64,000 nucleotides of DNA from Aeromicrobium sp. Leaf245 (GCF_942548115.1 NZ_OW824151.1:620001-684000); one strand, 5' to 3'. Numbered from the stretch's first letter, positions 1-8,500 are shown. A program made the numbers and translations. Notes: a model not told the origin generated them from the letters alone.

Positions 1-160
1 TGTTGGGCGCGTCGTGGGCGCAGGCGTCGCCGCAGCGGTAGCGGCAGGTGAGGGCGGCGCGTCCGGACGCGCAGGGCGCCTCGGGCGGGCAGGTTCCGGC
101 GGCACCCTCGGTGGGGAGGGTCACGACGGGGAGCAAGGGGCGTTCGGGCGTGATCGTCAC
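1..160 (-). CDS. PhoX-family phosphatase, N-terminal fragment
   Basis: Only the first 53 codons are inside the window; the gene runs off the left edge. Reading the reverse strand from a GTG at 158-160 gives an open frame that contains the cysteine-rich stretch TCRYRCGDACAHDAPN. That stretch resembles the N-terminus of the PhoX/DUF839 family of secreted, Ca/Fe-dependent alkaline phosphatases (typically C-x-x-x-C-G-x-A-C-x-H-x-x-P-N). A GGAGGA Shine-Dalgarno sequence lies about 5 bases before the GTG and supports this start. The catalytic domain is not visible, so the assignment rests on the N-terminal motif alone. Confidence 0.62.
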   Translation of the reverse strand, partial: MTITPERPLLPVVTLPTEGAAGTCPPEAPCASGRAALTCRYRCGDACAHDAPN

Positions 161-312
161 GGAAGTCCTCCAGAGCGGGGGAGCGTCGGGCCGCCCCCCT
201 TCGACGCCATGACGGTAGGAGCGCCGCCGGACGTCGACGTGGACCCTGGGTGAACAGGAGGTGACGGTACTCAGGGCCCGGGCCCGTGGCCGGGCGGACT
301 ACGCTCGATCCC

Positions 313-1083
313 ATGGCGATCGAGCTCCGCACCCCCGACCAGGTCGACGAGATGCGTGCGGCCGGGCGCTTCGTCGGCGAGGTCCTCACGGCCCTCGTGG
401 ACGCCGCCGACGTGGGGGTCGACCTGCTCGACCTCGACGCGCTCGCGCACCGCATGATCCGCGAGCGTGGAGCCGAGTCCTGCTACATCGACTACGCGCC
501 CTCGTTCGGTCGCGGGCCCTTCGGCAAGGTCGTGTGCACGTCGGTCAACGACGCGGTCCTGCACGGGCTGCCGCACCGCTACCGGCTGCGCGACGGCGAC
601 CTGGTCACGTTCGACTTCGCGGTCTCGGTCGACGGCTGGGTCGGTGACTCCGCCGTGAGCGTCGTGGTCGGCACCCCGCGCGAGGAGGACCTGGCGCTCA
701 TCGCCGCCACCGAGGAGGCCCTCGAGGCGGGCATCGGGGCCGCGCGCGCCGGCAACCGGCTGGGTGACATCAGCGCCGCCATCGGCGACGTCGCGCGTTC
801 CCACGGACTCAAGGTCAACACCCAGTTCGGCGGCCACAGCGTCGGCCGCACCATGCACGGCGACCTCCACCTGCCCAACGACGGCCGGGCGGGGCGCGGC
901 GTGAGGCTCGACCCGGGGCTGGTCATCGCGATCGAGCCGTGGTTCCTGCAGACCACCGACGAGATCGTCATGGACCCCGACGGCTGGACCATCCGCAGCG
1001 CCGACGGCTCCCGCGGAGCCCACAGCGAGCACACCATCGCGGTCACCGAGGGCGACCCGATCATCCTCACCGCACGCGACTGA
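313..1083 (+). CDS. map: Type I methionine aminopeptidase
   Basis: This 256-residue cytosolic metalloprotease removes the initiator methionine from nascent proteins. The length and the M24 pita-bread fold signatures fit bacterial type I enzymes. The metal ligands can be followed: the Asp pair in FDFAVSVDGWVGD, the His in the GGHSVGRTMHGDLHLPN block, the Glu in IEPWF and the last Glu in the HSEHTIAVTE segment. An upstream in-frame codon at 286 would add nine residues, but MAIELRTPDQVDEMR is the typical start of the family, so I use the ATG at 313. The gene stands alone, divergent from the phosphatase fragment, and is probably one of two map copies as is common in actinobacteria. Confidence 0.92.
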   Translation: MAIELRTPDQVDEMRAAGRFVGEVLTALVDAADVGVDLLDLDALAHRMIRERGAESCYIDYAPSFGRGPFGKVVCTSVNDAVLHGLPHRYRLRDGDLVTFDFAVSVDGWVGDSAVSVVVGTPREEDLALIAATEEALEAGIGAARAGNRLGDISAAIGDVARSHGLKVNTQFGGHSVGRTMHGDLHLPNDGRAGRGVRLDPGLVIAIEPWFLQTTDEIVMDPDGWTIRSADGSRGAHSEHTIAVTEGDPIILTARD

Positions 1084-1215
1084 CGAGGCGCGTCCGGGCT
1101 CGCACCGGGGACTGGTGCGTTCGCCCCAGTGCGCCACAAGGCCCTCCGAGCATGTGACTTTGGTCCTACGCTAACGGCGGGAGTGTAGGTCGAGGGAGCT
1201 TGGGAGGGCCCCGCG

Positions 1216-3150
1216 ATGCGTCGTGTCGCCATGTCTGTGGGAGCGCTGTTGGTCGCCGCCGTGCTGGTGGCCGTACCGAGGAGCGTGTCGGCGCAGGAGC
1301 CGACGATCAGCTCGAGCGGTGACGAGGTCAAGTACACCGACCCCGCGCTGGAGGGGGAGCCCACCGCGACGGTCGAGGGTGTGCTGCGCGAGGTCGTGGT
1401 CGAGCGGGCGGAGTCCGACGGCCACGGGGAGGGTGGCCACGTGGGCGCCGAGGTCGGCGAGCCGGTGCTGGTGACCGACGACGGGTCGGTCGTCCCGGTC
1501 GACCTCGCGGCCCTCGCGGGCGGTGAGGAGGCGCTGGAGGAGCTGGACCTCGCCGGCGCCCCGGTCGTCGCCGAGCTGGTCGAGAGCGCCTCGCTGGAGT
1601 CCGCGCTCGACGGCACCGTCACGCAGGCGGTCGACGTGGCCACCGCGGTGTTCGACCGGAGCGAGACCACCGCGACGACCGGCGCCCACCGCGCCTACGT
1701 CGCGATCGTGGCCAACAGCGGCAGCGTCGACGCCACGAGCACGATCGAGTCGAGGATCGCCGCGGGACTCACCTGGTGGTCGCAGGAGACCGGGGCGACC
1801 TTCTCCCGGGCGGGCACGGTGCGGTACTCCTCCGGCCGCGCCGACCGGTGCGGGTTCGGCGACGTCAGCGGCCTGTGGAGCGAGGCCATGCAGCGGTTCC
1901 CGACGGTCGACTTCTCCGCGGCGGGCAACCACCTGGTGGTGGTCGTCGACGACCAGTGCGACGGCACCGGTGTGGGCACGATCGGCGGATCGGTGGCCGA
2001 CGGCGGACTGGTGACCCTCACGGAGTCCTCGCGCGTCTTCACGCCGACCCTCGTGCACGAGGTCGGTCACAACCTGGGCCTGCGCCACGCCAACCTCGAG
2101 TCCGTGGAGTACTGGGACCTCTACAGCCCCATGGGGCTCGCCGTGTCCGGCTCGGGCACGACCGCGCTCGACACCGAGTACCGCGCCCAGCTCGGACTGG
2201 CGCGCTCCGGCGAGGTCGAGGTCGTTCCGTCCGGCACGGCGGTCACCCGCACCCTCGCTGCGCGCGGGTCGACCTCCGGCCTGCGAGGTCTGGAGGTCCG
2301 CTCCGGCGGCACGAGCCACTGGGTGGAGTGGCGGCCGGCGACGGGCCGCGACGCGTCGAGCTACTACGCCCGCGAGGCGACCGGCTCGGTGTGGGTCAGC
2401 GGCACGAGGAAGTACCCCACCGGGGTCACGGTGAGCATCCGGGCCACCGACGGGACCGGCGTGACGTCCTTGCGACCGCGTCTGGACGGGTCGGTGCGCC
2501 AGGGCGCGTGGAAGGCCGGACAGTCGTACGTGTCGGGCTCGGTGACGGTCCGCGTCGACGCGATCTCCTCGAGCGCCGCCACCGTCACGGTGGCGAACGG
2601 CGTCGCGGCTCCTCCTGCGACCGTCGTGGCCGCGACGCCGCTCGTCTCGGGTGTTGCCAAGGTCGGGTCCCGGCTCACGGGACGGACGGGGACCTGGACG
2701 CCGGGCGTCACCTTCGCCTACCAGTGGCGGCTCGACGGTGCGACGGTGACCGGAGCGACGGCGTCGACGTTTGTCCCGGCCGCGTCGCACCGCGGCAAGC
2801 GCGTGTCGGTCCGGGTGACCGGGTCGCTCCTCGGGCTGCTCCCGATCTCGCGGACGTCGGCCTCGACGGCTGCGGTGGTCCCGGGGACGCTCACCCACTC
2901 GACGCCGAGGATCTCCGGCACCGTGAAGGTGGGCCGCCGACTGTCCGCCCTCCGCGGGACCTGGACGAGCGGAACCACGTTCTCCTACCGCTGGTACGCC
3001 AACGGCAAGGCGATCTACCGGGCGACGAGGTCGACCTACGTCCCGACGAGGGGCGTGAAGGGCAAGCGGCTCACCGTCAAGGTGACCGGACGGAAGTCCG
3101 GCTACACGACGGTCACGAGGACGTCGGCGCGGACGACCACCGTGAAGTGA
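1216..3150 (+). CDS. Secreted zinc metalloprotease-like protein with two C-terminal Ig-like repeats
   Basis: This 644-residue exported protein begins with a signal peptide (hydrophobic residues about 8-20, likely cleavage after SVSA near residue 26). The metzincin zinc motif HEVGHNLGLRH spans residues 281-291, and a Met-turn candidate (YSPMGLA) follows, so a zinc endopeptidase of the M12B/reprolysin-like or M11-like type is likely. The C-terminal third carries two repeats of about 80 residues built as KVG.RL....GTWT.G..F.Y.W......A...T...P....GKR..V.VTG. This repeat is common in secreted actinobacterial proteins and is probably an Ig-like cell-wall or substrate-binding module. A GGGAGGG ribosome site precedes the ATG. 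The substrate is unknown. Confidence 0.75.
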   Translation: MRRVAMSVGALLVAAVLVAVPRSVSAQEPTISSSGDEVKYTDPALEGEPTATVEGVLREVVVERAESDGHGEGGHVGAEVGEPVLVTDDGSVVPVDLAALAGGEEALEELDLAGAPVVAELVESASLESALDGTVTQAVDVATAVFDRSETTATTGAHRAYVAIVANSGSVDATSTIESRIAAGLTWWSQETGATFSRAGTVRYSSGRADRCGFGDVSGLWSEAMQRFPTVDFSAAGNHLVVVVDDQCDGTGVGTIGGSVADGGLVTLTESSRVFTPTLVHEVGHNLGLRHANLESVEYWDLYSPMGLAVSGSGTTALDTEYRAQLGLARSGEVEVVPSGTAVTRTLAARGSTSGLRGLEVRSGGTSHWVEWRPATGRDASSYYAREATGSVWVSGTRKYPTGVTVSIRATDGTGVTSLRPRLDGSVRQGAWKAGQSYVSGSVTVRVDAISSSAATVTVANGVAAPPATVVAATPLVSGVAKVGSRLTGRTGTWTPGVTFAYQWRLDGATVTGATASTFVPAASHRGKRVSVRVTGSLLGLLPISRTSASTAAVVPGTLTHSTPRISGTVKVGRRLSALRGTWTSGTTFSYRWYANGKAIYRATRSTYVPTRGVKGKRLTVKVTGRKSGYTTVTRTSARTTTVK

Positions 3151-3208
3151 CGGGGCCGGCGCACCCCGGTGGGCAGGCAGGCGAGGACGTCGTCGTCCGG
3201 TCTCTCGC

Positions 3209-4636
3209 TCAGTCGTGGACGGGAGGACGTGGCGGACGACGCCGGTTCCACGGGTCGGCCTCCTCGACCTGTGCACACAGGGAGAAGAGCGGTCCGTCCC
3301 CGCCGGGGCGTCCCGCGAGCATGACGCCGACGGGCAGACCGTCGACCTCGACGAGCGGCAGGCTCGCCGCGGGGACCCCGGCCATGTTGTAGACCGCGGT
3401 GTAGGGCGTGAAGGCCAGCTCGCGGCGGTGGTCCTCCGCGGGGTCGCCGGACTCGGTGAACCACGCGACCGGCTGGGGCGGCAGGGCCAGGGTGGGCGTG
3501 AGCCAGGCGTCGAACCCGGACATCGACGTGACGACGTCGCGCGTGGTGGCCTCCAGGAACTGCATCGCGCGAGCCAGGTCGGCGGCGCTGTGCGTGCGAC
3601 CGCGCTCCAGCCAGTAGCGGGTGGTGCCGCGCAGCAGGTCGAGGCCCTCCTCCGGGATCGGGGCCGCCGCCATGCCGCTCGACCACACCACGTTGAACTG
3701 CGGCTCCAGCTCGGGCGGGAACGGGTTCTCGACGTCGACCACCTCGTGGCCAAGCCCGCGCAGCACCTCGGTGGCGTGCTCCCAGGCCGCCACCGACCCC
3801 GCCGAGGCCTCGAGCTCGGGCAGGTAGGGGTCGACCCAGCGAGCGATGCGCAGCCGACCCGGCCGTCGACCGGCCCAGGCGGCGAACGGCTCGACGGGGT
3901 CGGGGAGCGGTCTCAGGTCGCCGGGCATCGGGTGGGCCATGGCGTCGAGCAGGGCCGCCGCGTCGCGCACCGTGCGGGCGATCGGGCCGTCGCCGGCGAG
4001 TCCGCTCCAGTCCGAGCCGACGGGTCCGGCGCTCACGCGTCCGCGGCTCGGCTTGAACCCGAACACCCCGCAGCAGCTCGACGGGATGCGGATGGATCCA
4101 CCGCCGTCGCTGCCCTGGGCCAGCGGGACGAGCCCGGCGGCGACCGCCGCTGCCGCCCCACCGGAGGATCCGCCGGCCGTCCGGTCGAGGTCCCACGGCG
4201 TGCGCGCCGGCCCGACCACGTCGTTGTCGGTGTAGGAGGAGAGCCCCAGCTCGGGGGTGTTCGTCTTGCCCAGGCTGACGAACCCGGCCCGCTCCACGAG
4301 CGTGACCACGTGGGCGTCGACGTCGGGGACGTGGTCGGCCATGAGCCGCGAGCCGAGCGTGGTGCGCACGCCGGCCGTCGACGTCAGGTCCTTGAACGCC
4401 GTCGGCACGCCGAGGAACGGCGGCAGGGCCTCGGGCGACGCCGCACGTCGGGTGGCGTCGGCGTCGCGTGCCGCCTGGAGGGAGCGCTCGTGGGTCACGG
4501 TCACGAAGGCACCGAGCGCGGGCCCGCGGTCGTCGATGCGGCGCAGGTGGTGCTCCACCAGCTCGAGCGACGTGGTCTCGCCGCGTGCGAGGGCGTCGGC
4601 CATGGCGTGGGCGTCGAGCTCGTGCAGCGCGGTCAC
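3209..4636 (-). CDS. Amidase (amidase signature family)
   Basis: This 475-residue hydrolase belongs to the amidase signature family, which uses a Ser-cisSer-Lys triad to cleave amides. The catalytic lysine is K82 in FKDLTS, the cis-serine lies in GGSSGG (157/158), and the nucleophile is S181 in GSDGGGSIRIP. All three are intact. There is no signal peptide, so it is cytoplasmic. The GTG start at 4636 leaves only 46 bp to the divergent trhO gene, so the two genes share a promoter region. It lacks the GatB/GatC context of a tRNA amidotransferase, so an amidase acting on small molecules is more likely. The substrate cannot be predicted. Confidence 0.85.
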   Translation of the reverse strand: MTALHELDAHAMADALARGETTSLELVEHHLRRIDDRGPALGAFVTVTHERSLQAARDADATRRAASPEALPPFLGVPTAFKDLTSTAGVRTTLGSRLMADHVPDVDAHVVTLVERAGFVSLGKTNTPELGLSSYTDNDVVGPARTPWDLDRTAGGSSGGAAAAVAAGLVPLAQGSDGGGSIRIPSSCCGVFGFKPSRGRVSAGPVGSDWSGLAGDGPIARTVRDAAALLDAMAHPMPGDLRPLPDPVEPFAAWAGRRPGRLRIARWVDPYLPELEASAGSVAAWEHATEVLRGLGHEVVDVENPFPPELEPQFNVVWSSGMAAAPIPEEGLDLLRGTTRYWLERGRTHSAADLARAMQFLEATTRDVVTSMSGFDAWLTPTLALPPQPVAWFTESGDPAEDHRRELAFTPYTAVYNMAGVPAASLPLVEVDGLPVGVMLAGRPGGDGPLFSLCAQVEEADPWNRRRPPRPPVHD

Positions 4637-4682
4637 CCGTCCAGCGTGCCACGCGTCGATCGGCTCGGGGACAATCGACGGC

Positions 4683-5573
4683 GTGGCCGTGCCGAAGGTG
4701 ATCCTGTTCTACGTCTTCACGCCGCTGCCCGACCCCGAGGCGATCCAGGTGTGGCAGCGCCAGCTCGCGGGCTCGCTCGGTCTGCGCGGCCGGGTGATCG
4801 TGTCGCCGCACGGCATCAACGCGACGCTCGGTGGCGACCTCGACGTGCTCAAGAGGTACGTGCGGGGCCTGCGCGACTACGCGCCGTTCCGTGGAGCCGA
4901 CGTCAAGTGGTCGGCCGGACGCGCGCTCGACGACGGCGTGACCACGGCGCTCTTCCCGCGGCTGTCGGTCAAGGTGCGCGACGAGGTCGTCACCTTCGGA
5001 ACCCCCGACGAGGTCCAGGTCGACGTGCAGGGCGTGGTCGGCGGCGGCACGCACCTGACCCCCGCCCAGCTGCACGACCTCGTGGCCGAGCGCGACGACG
5101 TCGTGCTGTTCGACGGACGCAACAGGATCGAGTCGGAGGTGGGCCGGTTCGCCGGTGCCGTCCGGCCCGACGTCGAGACCACCCGCGAGTTCGTGGAGCT
5201 GCTCGACTCCGGCGCCTACGACGACCTGAAGGACCGCCCGGTCGTCACGTACTGCACGGGCGGCATCCGGTGCGAGGTCCTCACCCCGCTCATGCGCAGC
5301 CGCGGGTTCGGCGAGGTGTACCAGCTCGACGGCGGCATCCACCGCTACGGCGAGACCTTCGGGGACGGGGGTCTGTGGGAGGGGTCGATGTACGTGTTCG
5401 ACGCGCGCACCACGGTCGAGTTCAGCCCCGACGCGACCGTGGTCGGACGCTGCGACACGTGCGGCACCGCCAGCCGCGACGTCGTCGACTGCTCGGACCT
5501 GGCCTGCGTGCGGCAGATGGTGCGTTGCCCGTCGTGCGCGGCGGCCTCGTCACGGTGCGCCGCGCACGCCTGA
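4683..5573 (+). CDS. trhO: tRNA uridine(34) hydroxylase TrhO (rhodanese domain)
   Basis: This 296-residue protein matches the YceA/TrhO family, which makes 5-hydroxyuridine at tRNA position 34 with O2. An N-terminal acylphosphatase-like half (VILFYVFTPLPDPEAIQVWQ, VSPHGINATLGGD) is followed by a rhodanese domain with the active-site loop YCTGGIRCE, the catalytic Cys being C191. The C-terminus is a Cys-rich zinc-ribbon-like segment (CDTCG, CSDLAC, CPSC, CAAHA) typical of the family. I chose the GTG at 4683 (VAVPKVILFY) because the family starts there; the open frame extends upstream only over the amidase promoter. The stop is 4 bp from the convergent lipoprotein gene. Confidence 0.88.
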   Translation: MAVPKVILFYVFTPLPDPEAIQVWQRQLAGSLGLRGRVIVSPHGINATLGGDLDVLKRYVRGLRDYAPFRGADVKWSAGRALDDGVTTALFPRLSVKVRDEVVTFGTPDEVQVDVQGVVGGGTHLTPAQLHDLVAERDDVVLFDGRNRIESEVGRFAGAVRPDVETTREFVELLDSGAYDDLKDRPVVTYCTGGIRCEVLTPLMRSRGFGEVYQLDGGIHRYGETFGDGGLWEGSMYVFDARTTVEFSPDATVVGRCDTCGTASRDVVDCSDLACVRQMVRCPSCAAASSRCAAHA

Positions 5574-5576
5574 GGG

Positions 5577-6200
5577 TCAGGCCCAGGACCAGGACGCCAG
5601 GATGGAGTGGTCGACGTCGTCGCGCTCGGACTCGGACTGGTCCGCGTTGTGCGAGAACGTGATCACGTAGCCCGTCCCGTCGACGGTGAGCGTGTACTGG
5701 TCGACCCGGTACTCGTTGCCGTTGAGGTTGAACAGGCCCGTCGTGTGCACGGCCTCCTGGCCGTCGACGACGAACGGTTCGCGCACGGAGATCTCCGTGA
5801 CGTCGGCCTGCTCCAGCGCGTTCGTGATGGCGTCCGCCAGGTCGTCGCCCTCGAGGCTCGTGATGGTGGGGTCGGTGACCACGTTGACGTTGTCGGCGAA
5901 GCCGTCCTTGTCGGTGGAGTCGAGCGCGAGGGTGATCGCCGTGCCCTGCAGGTCGGTGTTCTTCTCCCAGCCCTCCGGCACCGTGTAGCTGAAGCCGTCG
6001 GCCTCGATCGTGTCGCCCGAGGCGGGCTCGACGTCGGACGCGGCGGCCGAGGAGCTGCTCGACGCCGAGCTCGAGGCGTCGGGGTCGTCGGAGCCGCCGT
6101 CACCACCGCCGCAGGCGGCGAGCACCAGAGCGGCCACCGAGGCGACGAGGGCGGACCGGACGGGACGGTGTCGGACGAGGTGGGGCTGGAGGCGGCGCAT
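5577..6200 (-). CDS. Lipoprotein with PsbP/LpqN-like domain
   Basis: This 207-residue exported lipoprotein has a lipobox LAAC with the lipidated Cys at residue 30, followed by a low-complexity Gly/Asp/Ser linker. The folded part (about 65-207) begins GFSYTVPEGWEK and ends in FSHNADQSESERDDVDHSILASW. This pattern resembles the PsbP-like/DUF1795/LpqN group of cell-surface lipoproteins. The ATG at 6200 is preferred over the longer open frame because it places a normal n-region before the hydrophobic core. The function is unknown. The downstream hypothetical gene at 6256-6798 is on the same strand, 55 bp upstream of this start. Confidence 0.7.
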   Translation of the reverse strand: MRRLQPHLVRHRPVRSALVASVAALVLAACGGGDGGSDDPDASSSASSSSSAAASDVEPASGDTIEADGFSYTVPEGWEKNTDLQGTAITLALDSTDKDGFADNVNVVTDPTITSLEGDDLADAITNALEQADVTEISVREPFVVDGQEAVHTTGLFNLNGNEYRVDQYTLTVDGTGYVITFSHNADQSESERDDVDHSILASWSWA

Positions 6201-6255
6201 GCCCGGAAACCTAGCCGCGCCCGCAGGGCGTCGCACGTCCAGCCCCGGGCGGGCC

Positions 6256-6798
6256 TCAGCCGAGCTCGCCACCGTCCCAGTCGGGGTTGGCCAGGCGTCG
6301 CTGCATCGCGATGTTGAGGTCGCTCACCACGAGCGCCACCTGGCGGGCGACGAAGTCGTTCACCCGGCGCTGCAGCGCCTCGGTGGGCTCGGGGTGGATC
6401 TCGTCGATGCGTACCTCGAGCCGGTGCCCCTCGGCCGGGCCCTCCATGGACTCGACGCCCTCGCGGACGACGAGGAGGTCCACGACGTCGGCACCGCCGA
6501 GCGCGGGCCACACGGTCACCCGCAGGCCGAGGCGCGCAGCCGTGGAGGTGCGTGACTGCACGACCACGCGCACGGTGACCGCGCCCGCTGCCGGTCGGCG
6601 GTAGCCGTCGGGCGGGCTCAGCTGCAGCGCGCCGTCGGTGTCGACGCCGATCTCGAACTCGTGCAGGAGCGGGCGACCGATCTGGCGCTCGGCAGTGGCG
6701 ACCAGCAGGCCGCGGAGGCGGCGGGCGCAGTCGTCGAGCTCTGCGTAGGAGAGACCACCGCGACCGGCGAGGAGGGGATCGACGTCGTCGGGGCTCAT
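6256..6798 (-). CDS. Conserved hypothetical protein
   Basis: This 180-residue soluble protein has no signal peptide or membrane segment and I do not recognise its family. It contains an alternating charged and hydrophobic middle region (LRVTVWPALGGADVVDLLVVREG) and an amphipathic helix near the C-terminus (EALQRRVNDFVARQVALVVSDLNIAMQRR). I start it at the ATG at 6798 (MSPDDVDPLL), six codons inside the maximal frame. Its start faces the ArsR gene at 6898, and the two TCAACC-N4-GGTTGA operators sit in the shared 99-bp gap. It may therefore be under the same repressor. Confidence 0.55.
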   Translation of the reverse strand: MSPDDVDPLLAGRGGLSYAELDDCARRLRGLLVATAERQIGRPLLHEFEIGVDTDGALQLSPPDGYRRPAAGAVTVRVVVQSRTSTAARLGLRVTVWPALGGADVVDLLVVREGVESMEGPAEGHRLEVRIDEIHPEPTEALQRRVNDFVARQVALVVSDLNIAMQRRLANPDWDGGELG

Positions 6799-6822
6799 GC
6801 AGGCAGTATCGCGCACCCGAGA

Positions 6823-6838
6823 TCAACCGGATGGTTGA
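6823..6838. promoter_or_regulatory. Operator 1 for the ArsR-type repressor (inferred)
   Basis: The inverted repeat TCAACC-GGAT-GGTTGA lies in the divergent gap between 6798 and 6898. A second copy with the same arms lies 46 bp further on. Pairs of such sites in front of an ArsR gene usually mean autoregulation. The binding itself is an inference. Confidence 0.65.
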
Positions 6839-6868
6839 CAAGGCGAGGGAAGCTTGCCTAGGTTGTGA

Positions 6869-6884
6869 TCAACCACATGGTTGA
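6869..6884. promoter_or_regulatory. Operator 2 for the ArsR-type repressor (inferred)
   Basis: This second copy, TCAACC-ACAT-GGTTGA, ends 13 bp before the ATG of the ArsR gene and would overlap its ribosome-binding or core promoter region. The flanking bases are also shared with the first copy (GA before the left arm). Confidence 0.65.
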
Positions 6885-6897
6885 GAAAGGATCTCCG

Positions 6898-7269
6898 ATG
6901 GCCGACCAGCTCTCGCAGGTGTTCGCGGCGCTCGCCGACCCGACCCGACGCGACATCGTCGCCCGGCTCGCCGTCGCCGACGCCACCGTGGGTGAGCTCG
7001 CCGAGCCCTACGACGTCAGCCTCCAGGCGGTCTCCAAGCACCTCAAGGTGCTCGAGGGCGCCGGGCTCGTCACCAAGGGCCGCGCGGCCCAGACCCGACC
7101 GGTCCGACTGGAGGCGGGGGTGTTCGACCTCATGGAGAAGTGGATCGAGCGCTACCGGCGCCAGGCCGAGCAGCGCTACCAGCGGCTCGACGCCGTGCTC
7201 GCCGACCTGAACGGGACCACCGAGGACGGGGCCACCGACGCCACCACCACCGAAGGAGCAGCATCATGA
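6898..7269 (+). CDS. ArsR-family winged-helix transcriptional regulator
   Basis: This 123-residue protein starts MADQLSQVFAALADPTRR and has the classic ArsR winged-helix core (DATVGELAEPYDVSLQAVSKHLKVLEGAGLV, about residues 25-55). No metal-binding Cys pair (CVC) is present, so it belongs to the non-metal subgroup that is regularly paired with SRPBCC/AHSA1 genes. A GAAAGGA ribosome site precedes the ATG at 6898. Its TGA overlaps the next ATG (ATGA at 7266-7269), which indicates translational coupling. Two matching palindromes upstream suggest that it represses its own operon. Confidence 0.88.
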   Translation: MADQLSQVFAALADPTRRDIVARLAVADATVGELAEPYDVSLQAVSKHLKVLEGAGLVTKGRAAQTRPVRLEAGVFDLMEKWIERYRRQAEQRYQRLDAVLADLNGTTEDGATDATTTEGAAS

Positions 7270-7751
7270 CCAGCACGCACCAGCAGCAGGCCGAGGCCGC
7301 CATCGAGGCCGACCCCACGGTCCCGGCCATCCACATCACCCGCGACTTCGCCGCGACCGCGGCCCAGCTCGTCAGGGCGCACACCGACCCGGAGCTGTTC
7401 GTCCGGTGGATCGGGCCGAACGGCTACGTGACCACGATCGATCACTGGGACGGGCGCACCGGCGGCAGCTACCGCTACGAGCACGCCGGCCAGGGCTTTC
7501 ACGGCTGCTTCCACCACGTGTCCGACGACCGGCTCGTCCAGACGTTCACCTGGGAGGGCATGCCCGAGGGCGTCTCCCTCGACACCATGACGTTCGAGGA
7601 CCTGGGCGACGGCCGCACGCGCATGCACGCCACCAGCCTCGTCGGCTCCTTCGAGGCCCGCGACGGCATGCTCAGCAGCGGCATGGACGTCGGCGTGAAC
7701 GACGGCTACGCCAAGCTCGACGCACTGCTCGCCGACAGGGCCCTGGGGTGA
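7266..7751 (+). CDS. SRPBCC/AHSA1-domain protein
   Basis: This 161-residue protein is of the activator-of-Hsp90-ATPase-like (AHSA1, START/Bet v1 superfamily) type. Diagnostic segments are FAATAAQLVRAHTDPELFVRWIGP, WDGRTGGSYRYEH, and DVGVNDGYAKLDALLAD near the end. These proteins have a hydrophobic ligand cavity, and in this gene context they are usually cotranscribed with an ArsR regulator. The ligand is unknown. It overlaps the ArsR gene by four bases, and the following gene starts with a GTG inside its last codons, so all three form one operon. Confidence 0.85.
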   Translation: MTSTHQQQAEAAIEADPTVPAIHITRDFAATAAQLVRAHTDPELFVRWIGPNGYVTTIDHWDGRTGGSYRYEHAGQGFHGCFHHVSDDRLVQTFTWEGMPEGVSLDTMTFEDLGDGRTRMHATSLVGSFEARDGMLSSGMDVGVNDGYAKLDALLADRALG

Positions 7752-8434
7752 GCGGTTCCCGGGTGGGTGGACCCGCCGACGACCACCGCCGGGTCGCAGC
7801 CGACTTCACGACCGTCGTCGAGGGCGTGACCGACTGGGACGCACCCGCACCGGTGGAGGGGTGGGCGGCGCGCGACGTCGTCGACCACCTCGTCACCTGG
7901 TTCCCGGCCTTCCTCGCCGGCGGCGGCGTCGCGCTCGACGTCGACCTGCCGAGCGACGACCCCGGTGATGCTTCCAGCCGCCCACGGCCCGGCACCCGCG
8001 CCGGAGCCGTCCGCCGCCCACGGCCCGGCACCCCCGCCGGTGCTGTCCGCCGCCCACGGCCCGGCACCCCCGCCAGGGCCTGGCGCGCCCACGCCGACGC
8101 CGTGCAGCACCTGCTGGACGGTCCCGACGCCGACCGCCCGTTCACCCACCCGCACGCCGGCACCCATCCGCTCGACCAGGCGGTCGCGCAGTTCTACACC
8201 GCCGACGTCTTCATGCACACCTGGGACCTCGCGCGGGCGAGCGGGCAGGACGTCGACCTCGACGCGGACCGCTGCGCCGCCATGCTCGCCGGCATGCAGC
8301 CGATCGAGGAGATGCTGCGCGCGTCCGGTCAGTACGGTCCGGCCGTGCCGGTGCCCGACGACGCGTCGGTGCAGGACCGGTTCGTCGCCTTCATCGGACG
8401 CGACCCCGCCTGGGCGCCCCCGGCGCGAGCCTGA
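7748..8434 (+). CDS. TIGR03086/maleylpyruvate-isomerase-like protein with an in-frame repeat insertion
   Basis: This 228-residue protein of the DinB-like TIGR03086 group reads from a GTG at 7748 that overlaps the previous stop (GTGA). Family features are the N-terminal DFTTVVEGVTDWDAPAPVEGWAARDVVDHLVTW with its conserved His, and FYTADVFMHTWDLARASGQD in the second half. Members carry a metal site and often act with small thiols, but the substrate here is unknown. Residues about 75-113 are an arginine/proline-rich stretch encoded by three 36-bp tandem repeats. That stretch interrupts the normal family sequence and looks like a late insertion that kept the frame. Confidence 0.72.
   Translation: MSGSRVGGPADDHRRVAADFTTVVEGVTDWDAPAPVEGWAARDVVDHLVTWFPAFLAGGGVALDVDLPSDDPGDASSRPRPGTRAGAVRRPRPGTPAGAVRRPRPGTPARAWRAHADAVQHLLDGPDADRPFTHPHAGTHPLDQAVAQFYTADVFMHTWDLARASGQDVDLDADRCAAMLAGMQPIEEMLRASGQYGPAVPVPDDASVQDRFVAFIGRDPAWAPPARA
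7972..8084 (+). repeat. Three 36-bp GC-rich tandem repeats inside a coding gene
   Basis: The units begin with GCCGCCCACGGCCCGGCACC at 7977, 8013 and 8049, an exact 36-bp period, and each adds 12 residues (RPRPGT.AGAVR) without breaking the frame. A closely related core (TTCC, GCCGCCC, GCCCGGCACCCCCGCCGG) occurs once more at 55203-55235 inside the acyl-CoA synthetase gene. Confidence 0.8.
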
Positions 8435-8500
8435 CCGCGACGCTGGATTTCCGTCGGCGCGCCGGTGCACGATGACAGCAGGACGATCCAGGAGCGCCCC

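Noticed and set aside
1171..3753. Long minus-strand open frame of 860 codons across the metalloprotease gene
   Set aside because: It is a GC-bias shadow: its translation is Arg/Pro-rich low complexity, and the + strand frame has a signal peptide and a zinc motif.
3102..5662. Very long open frames on both strands across the amidase and trhO genes
   Set aside because: They are shadow frames without domains; the amidase triad and the rhodanese loop identify the true frames.
7972..8084. Possible CRISPR-like array (three 36-bp repeats)
   Set aside because: The repeats are directly adjacent without spacers, lie in frame inside a gene, and there are no cas genes.
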